From an uncultured Elusimicrobiales bacterium (GTDB lineage: Bacteria > Elusimicrobiota > Elusimicrobia > Elusimicrobiales > Elusimicrobiaceae): DNA of 64,000 bases. Made by a program: the position numbers and the translations under genes. Position 1 is the stretch's first letter. Each line of letters begins with the position of its first letter. The DNA lies in NCBI GenBank assembly GCA_944324675.1, contig CALUXE010000008.1, forward strand, positions 1 through 64,000, written 5' to 3'. Under the pieces are notes generated by a model. It worked only from the letters and a program-made list of their open reading frames with translations. It was not told where the DNA came from and did no database searches. Shown here one piece after another: positions 16,971 to 25,991 of this stretch.

Positions 16971-19900
16971 TTACCCCCTTTCTTTGTAGGCTTTACAATC
17001 CTCCAACAGATGTTTTAATGAAACTGCATATTTTACCCCGGAAGAAAGTGCCGTTATAGTGACATCTCCGGAAATAGTATTAAGCTTATATTTACCGGGT
17101 TTTATAGCGCAAGGTATTCTTTTTGACTTTTTATCTTCCGTTTTAATTACTTTTCTGGCGTCTTCGGTTCCATTGGGAAGGCATAATGTAATACCGGTAC
17201 TCCAAAATATTACTTTGCCGTATTTTTCCTTAGCTTCCTTAAGTTTGGCGCTTAAACTATCAAAGGGATAGACCTGTTCCACAATCCATTTCTTGCCGTT
17301 ATTGTAGATTATCTGCCCCAAATTACCCTCTTTAGGCATAAAATACTGACCCGGCATCTTGCCCATAGCCCTATATTCGCCTATGGCTTTTTTGTAGGTG
17401 CCGTCCTCATTTAACACTTCCGACTTTTTAAAGGCTCTGGAAGCTGTCATAGATATTTTATATACCGGAGTATTACCCGCTACTCTAAAATCGCGCAGGA
17501 AAGATTCCCACTCTTCCTGCGACGGAGAAGAATTGAGCTTTTCTTCAAACGATTTTCTTACCGACAAATCAAAAATATTTTTAACGTTCTTTTTAGCGTC
17601 GGCAAGTTTCTTAAATTGGTCCGCCAGCGAAGTATTAAAACGAGTTACCATATAATATTTAAATTCCTTCCCCTCTTGGCGGGCCCGCAAGGCATACACA
17701 GTTTCCCTAAGGCGAGGAGGCTTACTCTTTAGCTCTATCGGAAAGACTTTATCCAATACTTCGGAATAAAAGGGCGGTTTTTGGACAAAATCCGGCAATA
17801 CTATTTTGCCTTTTTCATTATATTTAACTTCCCGCGCGAAGGATATTACCAAGGCGTCTAAGGCGTGGTGGCGTTTATTGGCGCGGTTCTTTTCGTCAAG
17901 TTTGCCGCTTAAATATAGTTTTTGATATTCCTCTTTACTCAAATCCTGGTGCAGCAAACGGTTAAGATTACGCTGAGCGCGTATTTTGGCAGTGAGTCCG
18001 CCCGTACAGACATACATTTTTCTTAAGTCGCCTGCCGTTTGCTCCCCCCAGCCGAAGTAGAGGCTTATTATTTTTTGCGCCAGCTTTTCTATATATCTAG
18101 TGGCTTGGAGGTCATTTCTTTTCTTTTCCAAATCCACCGCTTTATCGGAGGTCAGCAAATCCAATTTAAGGGAAGAAGTAATTCCCGCCTTTTTTAAATT
18201 CTCCTGATATTCCGCCCATAAAGCGCGGTCGGCAAAAAGCCACTCGTATGGCGTTTTGTTGCCTTTCTTGTTCTGGTTTAACTCCCTGGAAGTAAGCACC
18301 TTGTTTACAAAACTGTCGGCCCCGCCGCGCGATATAGGGACGATATGGTCCACGTCATAGGCGTCAAGCTCCTGCGGGATTATGGTTCTGTTTTCGTTAA
18401 AGACATTGTATATATCAATCCCTTTTTGTAATCTGAAAAGTTTCATTTTTTCCAAATTGCCGTTTTCGCGCGAAACGCTTAAACCATATTTTATACACTC
18501 GTCATAAGCCTCAAGATTATTTTTAAAGTTCTCTTTGTTTGCTTCTTCCAAAAGGCGTTTTTCTTCATCGCTGATAAACTCGTCCCGGCCGATTTCAAGT
18601 ACGCAATAATCCGGGGCTCCGTATCTTTCGCTCAAAGTTTTAAGCCGCCCCAGCAAAAGAGTTAAACGACTGCGAACAATAGCATTGGTTATGGAAGATA
18701 AAATATCGTCTATCTTTTCCATACGCTGTTCTTTGGTTAAATTTTTATTCTCTTCTCTTTCGTCGGGTATATGGATTTTATACCAATCGTTGGGCATTTT
18801 AAGCAGGAAATCATAATCCTCCTTCACAAGGCCTTTGTTTATATCGCTGTTGCTGATGTTCTCCGTAAGTTCCAAATAAAAATCGTGCGGATTCTTGCCG
18901 GAAAATATCAGCTCTTTCAATATTCTTAAAGCGGGGCGGCAAAAGCGGCTGCGCCCGTTATCTTGTGGAGCGGGTATCTTTTCGTGCCCCTCAAGCATTA
19001 AATAGCCTTTGGCATTAAGATATTTTTTTATTGCGCCTTTATCTACGAAATTGGCGTGAGAAGAGCCGTCAAACAATTTGCTTTTATGCTCGTCAAAAAG
19101 CTCTTTTACTTCCTCAAAATCAAAAGCGCCTATTTCGTCGCCTTTGATAAATCTAAAATTCTTTAAAGCCATTAAAAACCTGACTTCTTTGCTCAACGGT
19201 GTTTCCGATTTGCAAACATTAAGCCTCGGTATTAAACAGCATTTGGATATAATTCTATTGTCAAAGCGGGGCGTTTTTTGGCCGAGGATACCCTCGGTTT
19301 CATATTTCCTTTTTGAAGGATCTTTGACTGCGGCATAAGGCTTAGCGTTAGAACCGTATAAAATATAATCCGTATCCGGCAGTTGGGGATAGAATTTCTT
19401 CGCATTTTCCAAAATCAGGCGGAGTTCCTTTTCAACCATTTCCCTAGGGGCAACGATTTGTCCGCGCCCCGCTTTATTGCGGGCATTAGCGGGGCAGGAA
19501 GAAAGCCTTAAATTAAATTTATTGTCTTTATAATCCCATAAGCCCATTTTGAAGGCTTCGTAATAACAAGGCAGGCAATATTCCTGCGGAAGGCTTTTTG
19601 TAATATCCTCGATATAGAGTTTGGAGGCTTTTATATCTTCTTCATCCTTATCCCCTTTGCCCCACTCTACATTAGCGTCGTAACCACGGTGCTGGAACGA
19701 TGACCATACCGCCTTAAAAATCTGCCACCCGGCAAGTTTTTGGCCTTGCAAAAGCATAATCCTGAGCAAAGCGGAATTGTAGATAGTTTCATCGCCTTTT
19801 TGAGGGAACTCCCTAAGCATATTAGGGCCGCAGTCAAATACATAATTGCCGTATTTGTCTTTGCGGATATTGCCGCCGGGGATATCCAAGCCCGCCTCTA

Positions 19901-20099
19901 TTGCTATTTTTATCCACCAAGATTCCCGCGCTTTGTGCGAAAGACGCGTCCTATAAGCCCTGCGCTGTTTTCTTATTTCTTCAAGAGAGGCGAACTTGCT
20001 GTCTATCAAAAGGCTTTGCAAATGCAAAACATTTTCCTTTTCCCTTACACACTCGCCTATACTGCCGCTGCCCAAATCGAAAGAAAAAACTTTACCCAT
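16971..20099 (-). CDS. cas9: RNA-guided endonuclease Cas9, compact type II-C
   Basis: This 1042-residue Cas9 is in the small II-C range. RuvC-I is FSFDLGSGSIG with Asp8. An Arg-rich bridge helix follows (KQRRAYRTRLSHKAR), then a recognition lobe. RuvC-II is VLEIGRDE with Glu502, the HNH domain is DVDHIVPISRGG with His585 and later a conserved Asn-rich segment, and RuvC-III is HHALDAL with Asp748. All nuclease residues expected for double-strand cleavage are present. A C-terminal wedge/PAM-interacting region of ~250 residues completes it. AAGGGGG precedes ATG 20099. No csn2 or cas4 is nearby. The target motif (PAM) cannot be read from the locus alone. Confidence 0.97.
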   Translation of the reverse strand: MGKVFSFDLGSGSIGECVREKENVLHLQSLLIDSKFASLEEIRKQRRAYRTRLSHKARESWWIKIAIEAGLDIPGGNIRKDKYGNYVFDCGPNMLREFPQKGDETIYNSALLRIMLLQGQKLAGWQIFKAVWSSFQHRGYDANVEWGKGDKDEEDIKASKLYIEDITKSLPQEYCLPCYYEAFKMGLWDYKDNKFNLRLSSCPANARNKAGRGQIVAPREMVEKELRLILENAKKFYPQLPDTDYILYGSNAKPYAAVKDPSKRKYETEGILGQKTPRFDNRIISKCCLIPRLNVCKSETPLSKEVRFLMALKNFRFIKGDEIGAFDFEEVKELFDEHKSKLFDGSSHANFVDKGAIKKYLNAKGYLMLEGHEKIPAPQDNGRSRFCRPALRILKELIFSGKNPHDFYLELTENISNSDINKGLVKEDYDFLLKMPNDWYKIHIPDEREENKNLTKEQRMEKIDDILSSITNAIVRSRLTLLLGRLKTLSERYGAPDYCVLEIGRDEFISDEEKRLLEEANKENFKNNLEAYDECIKYGLSVSRENGNLEKMKLFRLQKGIDIYNVFNENRTIIPQELDAYDVDHIVPISRGGADSFVNKVLTSRELNQNKKGNKTPYEWLFADRALWAEYQENLKKAGITSSLKLDLLTSDKAVDLEKKRNDLQATRYIEKLAQKIISLYFGWGEQTAGDLRKMYVCTGGLTAKIRAQRNLNRLLHQDLSKEEYQKLYLSGKLDEKNRANKRHHALDALVISFAREVKYNEKGKIVLPDFVQKPPFYSEVLDKVFPIELKSKPPRLRETVYALRARQEGKEFKYYMVTRFNTSLADQFKKLADAKKNVKNIFDLSVRKSFEEKLNSSPSQEEWESFLRDFRVAGNTPVYKISMTASRAFKKSEVLNEDGTYKKAIGEYRAMGKMPGQYFMPKEGNLGQIIYNNGKKWIVEQVYPFDSLSAKLKEAKEKYGKVIFWSTGITLCLPNGTEDARKVIKTEDKKSKRIPCAIKPGKYKLNTISGDVTITALSSGVKYAVSLKHLLEDCKAYKERG

Positions 20100-20164
20100 A
20101 TAAAATCCCCCTTATTTTTAAAACCGAGTAATATAACTATATCAAAATAATTAACACATAAAAT

Positions 20165-20192
20165 AAAAAACCCGCTTTTTAGCGGGTTTTTC
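20165..20192 (-). terminator. Terminator downstream of lysS
   Basis: CCCGCT pairs with AGCGGG (20171-20186), flanked by A-runs on one side and T-runs on the other, so it works in either direction. It separates lysS from the cas9 promoter region (about 20100-20160), which is very AT-rich. Confidence 0.88.
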
Positions 20193-20226
20193 ATACTTAA
20201 ATATTACTCTTAATCAAACGGAAAGT

Positions 20227-21744
20227 TTATTTCTCCACAGCCTTTAAGGTCGGGAACAATATTATCTCCCTTATCGAATCCTGCCCCGTAAGCATCATCG
20301 TTATGCGGTCAATACCAATACCCATTCCGCCGGTCGGGGGCATACCCGATTCCATAGCCTTTATATAGTCTATATCCACAATGTCGGCGTCCTCGTTTTG
20401 TTTATCTTTGGCCTTTGCCTCGGCTTGGTCTTTAAGACGCTGATACTGATCGGCAGGGTCGTTAATCTCGCTGTAAGCATTGGCGATTTCCTGCCCGCCC
20501 GCGACGAAAGCCTCAAAACGTTCCACTATCTCGGGGTCGCCCGGTTTATTCTTGGAGAACGGGCTCACCGCCGTAGGATAATCCATCATAAATACAGGGT
20601 CGTTATATTTGCTGACGATTTTCTCCTCAAACAGTACATCATAAATCTTGTCGGAAGGTTCGTCCTCCTTAAAGGATACTCCGCTCTTTTTGGCTAAGGC
20701 GATAAGTTTTTCGCGGTTAAATTCGCGGCCGTTTAAAATCTCGTGGATATCTTCGCCGAAAGTTTCCTGCCACGCCTGCGGGATATAAACCCTCTTGAAC
20801 GGCGGCTTCAAATTGATTTCCTTGCCGCGGTAGGTCACCTTTTCCGCACCTATCGCTTTGGCGGCATTGCCGATGATTTCCTCAAACAAATCGGCCATGG
20901 TGTTTACGTCGCCGTAAGCCTGATAAAGTTCCATCATGGTAAATTCCGGGTTATGAGTGGTGTCTATACCCTCGTTGCGGAACATTTTGCCGATTTCATA
21001 AATTTTATCAAGCCCGCCGATTATAAGACGTTTATGGTAAAGTTCCAAAGCTATCCTCATAAAAAGCGGCATTTTTAAAGCATTGTGGTAAGTCTCAAAC
21101 GGTTTGGCTATCGCGCCGCCGGCACTGGGCGTCAAGGTAGGGGTTTCGACTTCCAGATACCCCTTTTCGTCCAAAGTCTTGCGGATAGAGGATATTATCT
21201 TGGCGCGTTTTATAAAAATATCTTTGACTTCCTCGTTTGCGATAAGGTCCAGATGGCGGTTGCGGAAGCGCACTTCCGTATCCTGTATGCCGTGGAATTT
21301 TTCCGGCATGGGCCTAATGGCTTTAGATATTAAATCCACTTTATCGGCTTTTATCGTTTTCTCGCCCGTTTTGGTAATGAACATATGGCCTTTTACCAAA
21401 ACAAAGTCGCCAACAGCTATATGTTTTTTAAAGAAGGCGTAAGCCTCGTCGCCCAGCAAATCGCGCTGAACATATATCTGCACTTTCGCGCTTACGTCCC
21501 TAATATGCGCAAAAGCCGCTTTGCCCATAAGCCTAAGCTGCACCAAACGTCCGGCGGTCACCACTTCCGTTCCTTCCGCAGCTTCTTTTGCCTGCAGGCA
21601 GGTATTTTTTACTTCAACATGCGCGGGATAGGGATTTATACCGCTTGCTTTCAATTCGCCCGCTTCTCGATATTTATTCTTTATAATATCGTCCAAACCC
21701 GTTGTTTTTTGTTCCTGATTTACTTCCCGCTCTTTATTTTCCAT
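20227..21744 (-). CDS. lysS: Lysyl-tRNA synthetase, class II
   Basis: This 505-residue enzyme charges tRNA-Lys. It has an N-terminal OB-fold anticodon-binding domain (GRLVQLRLMGKAAFAHIRD) and the class II catalytic core with motif 2 (FRNEGIDTTHNPEFTMMELY). Motif 3 follows (GMPPTGGMGIGIDRITMMLTG). The ~40 residues before the OB fold are charged. AGAGGCAG precedes ATG 21744. A terminator-like hairpin ends just 11 nt before the start codon, after the upstream tRNA gene. Confidence 0.97.
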   Translation of the reverse strand: MENKEREVNQEQKTTGLDDIIKNKYREAGELKASGINPYPAHVEVKNTCLQAKEAAEGTEVVTAGRLVQLRLMGKAAFAHIRDVSAKVQIYVQRDLLGDEAYAFFKKHIAVGDFVLVKGHMFITKTGEKTIKADKVDLISKAIRPMPEKFHGIQDTEVRFRNRHLDLIANEEVKDIFIKRAKIISSIRKTLDEKGYLEVETPTLTPSAGGAIAKPFETYHNALKMPLFMRIALELYHKRLIIGGLDKIYEIGKMFRNEGIDTTHNPEFTMMELYQAYGDVNTMADLFEEIIGNAAKAIGAEKVTYRGKEINLKPPFKRVYIPQAWQETFGEDIHEILNGREFNREKLIALAKKSGVSFKEDEPSDKIYDVLFEEKIVSKYNDPVFMMDYPTAVSPFSKNKPGDPEIVERFEAFVAGGQEIANAYSEINDPADQYQRLKDQAEAKAKDKQNEDADIVDIDYIKAMESGMPPTGGMGIGIDRITMMLTGQDSIREIILFPTLKAVEK

Positions 21745-21755
21745 ATCTGCCTCTA

Positions 21756-21781
21756 TAAAAAAACCCCGAAAAACGGGGTTT
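21756..21781 (-). terminator. Hairpin between tRNA(CAT) and lysS
   Basis: On the minus strand AAACCCCG, a 5-nt loop and CGGGGTTT are followed by a seven-T run. This is a textbook terminator for the tRNA at 21798. Because it ends only 11 nt from the lysS start, lysS must either rely on read-through or have a promoter overlapping the hairpin. Confidence 0.85.
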
Positions 21782-21797
21782 ATTAAACAAATTCAAA

Positions 21798-21871
21798 TGC
21801 GCCCTGCAGGACTTGAACCTGCGACCCATCCGTTATGAGCGGATTGCTCTAACCAACTGAGCTAAGGGCGC
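21798..21871 (-). tRNA. tRNA with CAT anticodon (elongator Met, or Ile2)
   Basis: The acceptor GCGCCCT pairs with AGGGCGC. The anticodon stem ATCCG/CGGAT holds loop CTCATAA, giving anticodon CAT. It lacks initiator features (there is a normal first base pair), so it is elongator tRNA-Met or the lysidine-modified tRNA-Ile2. No 3' CCA is encoded. Confidence 0.93.
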
Positions 21872-21961
21872 GACAGAAATATTATAACAAAAATATCGAG
21901 GCTTGTAAAATTTTTGGCGTTATTTTCGTTTTAGCGTCGATATTTCGGCCGCAATTTCTAT

Positions 21962-23713
21962 TTAAATACCGTCCTTCTCTTTATAAATCGGATAGAAATA
22001 TATACCCATAAACACGGGGTTGTCCAGAAAACCTTTTACGTCCTTTCTGTATACCCACACGCCGGGCGAATGGATAGTATAAATCTGCGCCGCGGTGTCA
22101 TAGCTTACCCGCTGGATTTGGCGGTAAAGTTTTATCCTTTCGGCCGGATCGGTCGAACGTACGGCTTTATCTATCATAGCGTCCAAATCGGGATTGCCGA
22201 AGGACTGCGCCACCGCGTAACGCCCTTTGGAATGAAGGAACGGAAATACAAAATTATGTTCGTCGGGATAATCCGCTATCCAGCCGCGCACCCACAAGGG
22301 CATTTTGGAGGCTTGAGTCTTCTCCAAGAAAGAAGCCCAGGGCACGCCGCGCAGTTCTATATTAAATTTAGGATTTAATTTTTCTATATTGCGCTTTAAT
22401 ATTTCTGCGGCGGTCTGCCTCATTTGAGAGCCTGTATTGTAGGTAAGAGTGAAGGAAAAGCCTTTCTCCCACACTTGCCCGTCATAAGCTTTTTTAAAAT
22501 ATTCTTCCGCTTTTTTTAAGTCGAACTCATAGCAAGGGGCGTCTTTATCGTAAGAGGCCAACCCCGGCGGCACCGGCCCGCACGCGCGCGGCGCTTTGCC
22601 GCCCATAGATTCTTCTACGAAAGCGTCATAATCAAAAGCGTAGGAAAACGCTTTCCTTATATTTATATCCTTAAAAAAATCCGATGGTATCCCCGCACCG
22701 TCCAGCTTGCCGCTGCCTATATCGGGGTTGGCTTCCGTATTGATGTCAAAAGTAAAGAAGATGACGGGATCGGTTTTTAGGCGCGGAAGCCTGTCCTGTA
22801 CCACCAAATCGGGGTTGGAGGCTATCTGATCGGTAAAAGTCGGCGCGATTTCCGCTATGTCCACGTCGCCCGATTCCAGCATAAGGCGCATGGTGCTTTG
22901 TTCGGGCACGGTGATAAGCTGGACGGAATCGAGCTTCGGCGCGCCCAAAACATAGTCCTTGTTCGCCCTAAGATATATCCTCTTGGCGGCATTGTCCCAG
23001 CGCTCAAGCATAAAAGGACCGCTGCCGTTGGCTTTATCGAAAAGATAAGACTCGTTCTTGCCGCGGTTATTGTATTGCCGCCAAGTTTCCGCCGTGCCGT
23101 CCCATTCGCCGTGGCTTACCGCCCAGTCCTTGCTTATTATATAAGACCAGCGGGCAAGTATGGAAAGCAGCGGCGCGAACGGCCTTTTTAAAGTTATTAT
23201 TACTTTATCGCCGTCGCTTTTTATAGCGTTCTCCACGTCTTGGTAATCGAGTATTATATTTCCTTTATTGTCGCGGGTGGAAGTTATGCCCAAAATAGGC
23301 TCCAAAAGCAGGGTTGAGGGGCCGCTGACGGCATCTGATATCAAAAACCGTTTTAAGGAATATTCCACGTCCTGCGCCGTAAGCGGGGTGCCGTCGTGGA
23401 ATTTTATGTCTTTTCTTATATTAAAGGTATAAGTTCTGCCGTCTTGGGATATAAGGCCGTTCTCAACGGAAGGCACTTCTTGCGCTATCAGAGGCTCAAA
23501 CTCCGTAAGGGAAGAACCTTTAAATTTTATTAAAGTATCGTAAATATTAAGCAAAACACCGTGCGTAAAGCCGTCGTAAGAAAAGACGGGATCGAAAGAT
23601 TCCGCCTCCCCCACTACCGCCACCGTAAGATTATTTGTTTCCTGCTTGGGCGAGCAGCCAAATATGGCCGCAAGGCAAAGCGCTGCCGTAAAAATTATAT
23701 TGTTTTTTTTCAT
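21962..23713 (-). CDS. ABC transporter substrate-binding lipoprotein, family 5 (OppA/DppA-like)
   Basis: This 583-residue solute receptor has a lipoprotein signal (hydrophobic stretch then FGC at about residue 20, followed by SPKQE). The mature part has the family-5 pattern (EAESFDPVF near the start, FNIRKDIKFHDGTPLTAQDVEYSLKR, and a C-terminal LYRQIQRVSYDTAAQIY). Members bind oligopeptides, dipeptides or nickel and feed a membrane permease. No permease or ATPase genes accompany it here, so it is an orphan receptor. It starts directly after the stop of the C39-like peptidase gene with no gap, which suggests coupled translation and a link to peptides. Confidence 0.93.
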   Translation of the reverse strand: MKKNNIIFTAALCLAAIFGCSPKQETNNLTVAVVGEAESFDPVFSYDGFTHGVLLNIYDTLIKFKGSSLTEFEPLIAQEVPSVENGLISQDGRTYTFNIRKDIKFHDGTPLTAQDVEYSLKRFLISDAVSGPSTLLLEPILGITSTRDNKGNIILDYQDVENAIKSDGDKVIITLKRPFAPLLSILARWSYIISKDWAVSHGEWDGTAETWRQYNNRGKNESYLFDKANGSGPFMLERWDNAAKRIYLRANKDYVLGAPKLDSVQLITVPEQSTMRLMLESGDVDIAEIAPTFTDQIASNPDLVVQDRLPRLKTDPVIFFTFDINTEANPDIGSGKLDGAGIPSDFFKDINIRKAFSYAFDYDAFVEESMGGKAPRACGPVPPGLASYDKDAPCYEFDLKKAEEYFKKAYDGQVWEKGFSFTLTYNTGSQMRQTAAEILKRNIEKLNPKFNIELRGVPWASFLEKTQASKMPLWVRGWIADYPDEHNFVFPFLHSKGRYAVAQSFGNPDLDAMIDKAVRSTDPAERIKLYRQIQRVSYDTAAQIYTIHSPGVWVYRKDVKGFLDNPVFMGIYFYPIYKEKDGI

Positions 23714-24688
23714 TTATTCACCTATCGCGTAAGCTATTCCTTTTTTGTTTTTGAGCCAAGCCGCCGCGAATTGTTTCCTGTCGTATATCCGCCGCACGCC
23801 TTGCTCTTTGGAAGCGGCGGGATCCATAACGATTACGTTCCCATCCGCGTCAAAACCGCAAATCACCACCAAGTGCCCTTCGCTCTTTTTAACAGCCGCA
23901 TTTTTTAAGGCGCCATCTTTATAAGCTATGGACGCTATCAAAGGGCGCCCTTTATAAAGCTCACCTTCCGCCTGCGCCAGGGAACTGCACCTTACAACCG
24001 CCGCCGCAAGGCCAAGCTGAGCGGCAAAGGCGGTATTAAGCGGCCAACTGCCATAAATTTCGGCGCCTTCGTCATATACGCCTTTTAATATTTCCTCAAG
24101 CGGCAAATCTTTGCCGTAATGGGCCAAAACCATTTTAAGACAAGCCGGTGAACAAATGCGGCGGCGCAGTTTCTTATCCGCGTAAAGCATTTGGCTGACA
24201 GGCTTTAAAGGTATTTCAAAATCCCTAAGATCCAAAGTCTCCAAAGCCAAAGAGGCATCATAGGCGGCTTTGGCGCGCGTAAACGCCGCGGCAAGGAAGT
24301 CTATCTTCGCGCGGCCCAGCACGGTTATCTGATATTTAAAAGCCAAAGCGGGCTTTTTGGGGATTAAAGTATCGCCATCAACTTTGGCGAAAGCGTCGCT
24401 CTGCTCTTTGAAAGTTTTTTTGTAATTAGGACTTACATAAAATAATTTGTACAGGCCGCTCCAACCATCTTCCGTTTTTACCGCCGCCTCCGCCAAAGCG
24501 GCCGAGCCCTCGTCAAAGCGCGCGCTTAAAGATAAAGTAATCGCGTCAAAATCAAACGGGCCTTTAATCGGCTTTGAGGCTATTACGTAAAAACCTTTAA
24601 ATTTGGCGTTTGGAGTCAGTTTCTCTTTGGGGAAAATATTGTTGTATACGGGCAATAGGGCGATTTGTTTTTTGCTAAGCGGTTGCAT
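23714..24688 (-). CDS. C39-like cysteine peptidase family protein
   Basis: In this 324-residue protein the C-terminal half resembles the papain-like C39 fold. ICSPACLKMVLAHYG provides the candidate catalytic Cys, and SEGHLVVICGFDADG with VIVMDPA the His and Asp. The N-terminal ~170 residues are an Ala/Lys-rich segment of unknown fold, probably substrate-binding. I see no signal peptide or membrane segment, so its location is unclear. The gene abuts the OppA-like lipoprotein gene, which suggests a role in peptide processing or scavenging. The function is inferred only from the motif. Confidence 0.75.
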   Translation of the reverse strand: MQPLSKKQIALLPVYNNIFPKEKLTPNAKFKGFYVIASKPIKGPFDFDAITLSLSARFDEGSAALAEAAVKTEDGWSGLYKLFYVSPNYKKTFKEQSDAFAKVDGDTLIPKKPALAFKYQITVLGRAKIDFLAAAFTRAKAAYDASLALETLDLRDFEIPLKPVSQMLYADKKLRRRICSPACLKMVLAHYGKDLPLEEILKGVYDEGAEIYGSWPLNTAFAAQLGLAAAVVRCSSLAQAEGELYKGRPLIASIAYKDGALKNAAVKKSEGHLVVICGFDADGNVIVMDPAASKEQGVRRIYDRKQFAAAWLKNKKGIAYAIGE

Positions 24689-24711
24689 CGGCTCGGCCTC
24701 CTGTCAAGAAT

Positions 24712-24781
24712 CGGGGCACCCGGGCTCGAACCGGGAACCTCCCGCTCCCAAAGCGGGCGCTCTACCATTGAGCCATGCCCC
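24712..24781 (-). tRNA. tRNA-Pro (TGG)
   Basis: The acceptor GGGGCAT pairs with GTGCCCC, the anticodon stem is CCCGC/GCGGG with loop TTTGGGA (anticodon TGG), and the T-arm is CCCGG/CCGGG. The D-loop is short. CCA is not encoded. The ~220 bp from here to the next terminator hold nothing I recognise. Confidence 0.94.
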
Positions 24782-25000
24782 GAATATATAGAATTATACA
24801 AAATTATGTCGTACCGTTTTGAGGCTGGCCGCCTACGCTCGGTACGCCGTTAAAAACAATCCGTTTGAAATACAATCCCGCCAAAAGCTCCCGCCACATC
24901 TATCCGAACAAGCGGTGAAAAGCAATTTGCGGACGCAGAAAACATTTTAAACAATTATTTAGCCTGCGCCTTGGATTTCTGTACCAACTATATAGCCAAC

Positions 25001-25024
25001 AAAAAACCCCCGATCTATCGGAGG
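25001..25024 (-). terminator. Terminator after tRNA-Gln
   Basis: On the minus strand CCTCCGAT pairs with ATCGGGGG (one T-G pair), followed by TTTTTT. It lies 15 nt after the tRNA end. Confidence 0.85.
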
Positions 25025-25039
25025 CCGCAATAAAAACCA

Positions 25040-25110
25040 CTCCGGGACTAGGACTCGAACCTAGGCTAAACGCTCCAGAGGCGCTTGTGCTACCATTACA
25101 CCATCCCGGA
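25040..25110 (-). tRNA. tRNA-Gln (CTG)
   Basis: The acceptor TCCGGGA pairs with TCCCGGA, and the anticodon loop CTCTGGA gives anticodon CTG. The weak first U-A pair is typical of tRNA-Gln. CCA is not encoded. Confidence 0.93.
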
Positions 25111-25168
25111 AAAATCTTTTTTCTTTATATTGATATTTTAGCATTTTTACGAAAAAATTAGAATAGTG

Positions 25169-25174
25169 TATAAT
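25169..25174 (+). promoter_or_regulatory. -10 box of murI, short or absent leader
   Basis: A perfect TATAAT ends 10 nt before ATG 25185, and no Shine-Dalgarno lies between. The transcript would have a leader of only about 3-4 nt. Confidence 0.55.
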
Positions 25175-25184
25175 ATTCTATTAT

Positions 25185-25991
25185 ATGAAATCAGACGAAA
25201 AAGCCATCGGCATCTTTGATTCCGGCCTGGGCGGCCTTACCATTTTAAAAGCCGTAAGAAAGCTAATGCCGAAAGAAGATATTATCTATTTCGGCGATAC
25301 GGCCCACGTGCCTTACGGTTCAAAATCCAAAGAAACGGTTACGGAATATTCTCTAAACGTAGCCAAATTTTTAGAGAGCAAGAAAGTCAAGTTGATTTTA
25401 GTCGCGTGCAATACCGCCTCAGCGCTTGCTCTTCCCACTTTAAAACGGCACATAAAAGTACCCGTACTCGGTGTGATAACCCCGGGGGCGGCCTGCGCCG
25501 TTAATACGACAAAGAACAAAAATATAGCCGTTCTCGGCACCGAGGCGACGGTAAAAAGCAAAGCGTATATAAAAAACATCAAAAAGGCGGATAAATCCAT
25601 ATCCGTTACGCAATACGCCTGCCCGCTTTTCGTACCTATAATAGAGGAAGGCTTGGCCTTAAGCGATATTTCCCGCTTGGCCATAAAAAAATATCTTACT
25701 CCTCTTAAAGGCGGCAAAGCCGATACCGTAATTTTAGGCTGCACGCATTATCCGGTAATCAAAAACGAGATAGCGGAATTTCTAGGCAAGAAAATAATGC
25801 TTGTCGATTCCGCCGAAGAAATTGCAAAACGCGCCAAAGATTTGCTTGAAAGGAAACGTATTTTAAAAACTAAAGGCAAAGGCAAGACGCAGATATACGC
25901 AAGCGACCTGCCGGAAAGATTTTCCCGCTTGGCGATTAACATAATCGGCGGCAAAAGACTAAAAGTTAAAGAGAGCAGATTTTACATATGA
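25185..25991 (+). CDS. murI: Glutamate racemase
   Basis: This 268-residue enzyme supplies D-glutamate for peptidoglycan. Family motifs are GIFDSGLGGLTIL, YFGDTAHVPYG, LVACNTASA (first catalytic Cys) and ILGCTHYPVI (second catalytic Cys and His). The start ATG 25185 is preceded by TATAAT and not by a ribosome site, so it is likely translated from a nearly leaderless mRNA. The last four bases overlap the next gene (ATGA), which indicates translational coupling to pgeF. Confidence 0.97.
   Translation: MKSDEKAIGIFDSGLGGLTILKAVRKLMPKEDIIYFGDTAHVPYGSKSKETVTEYSLNVAKFLESKKVKLILVACNTASALALPTLKRHIKVPVLGVITPGAACAVNTTKNKNIAVLGTEATVKSKAYIKNIKKADKSISVTQYACPLFVPIIEEGLALSDISRLAIKKYLTPLKGGKADTVILGCTHYPVIKNEIAEFLGKKIMLVDSAEEIAKRAKDLLERKRILKTKGKGKTQIYASDLPERFSRLAINIIGGKRLKVKESRFYI

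Noticed and set aside
24782-25000. Small plus-strand frames between tRNA-Pro and tRNA-Gln
   Set aside because: They run through the tRNA complement, lack ribosome sites and have atypical composition.
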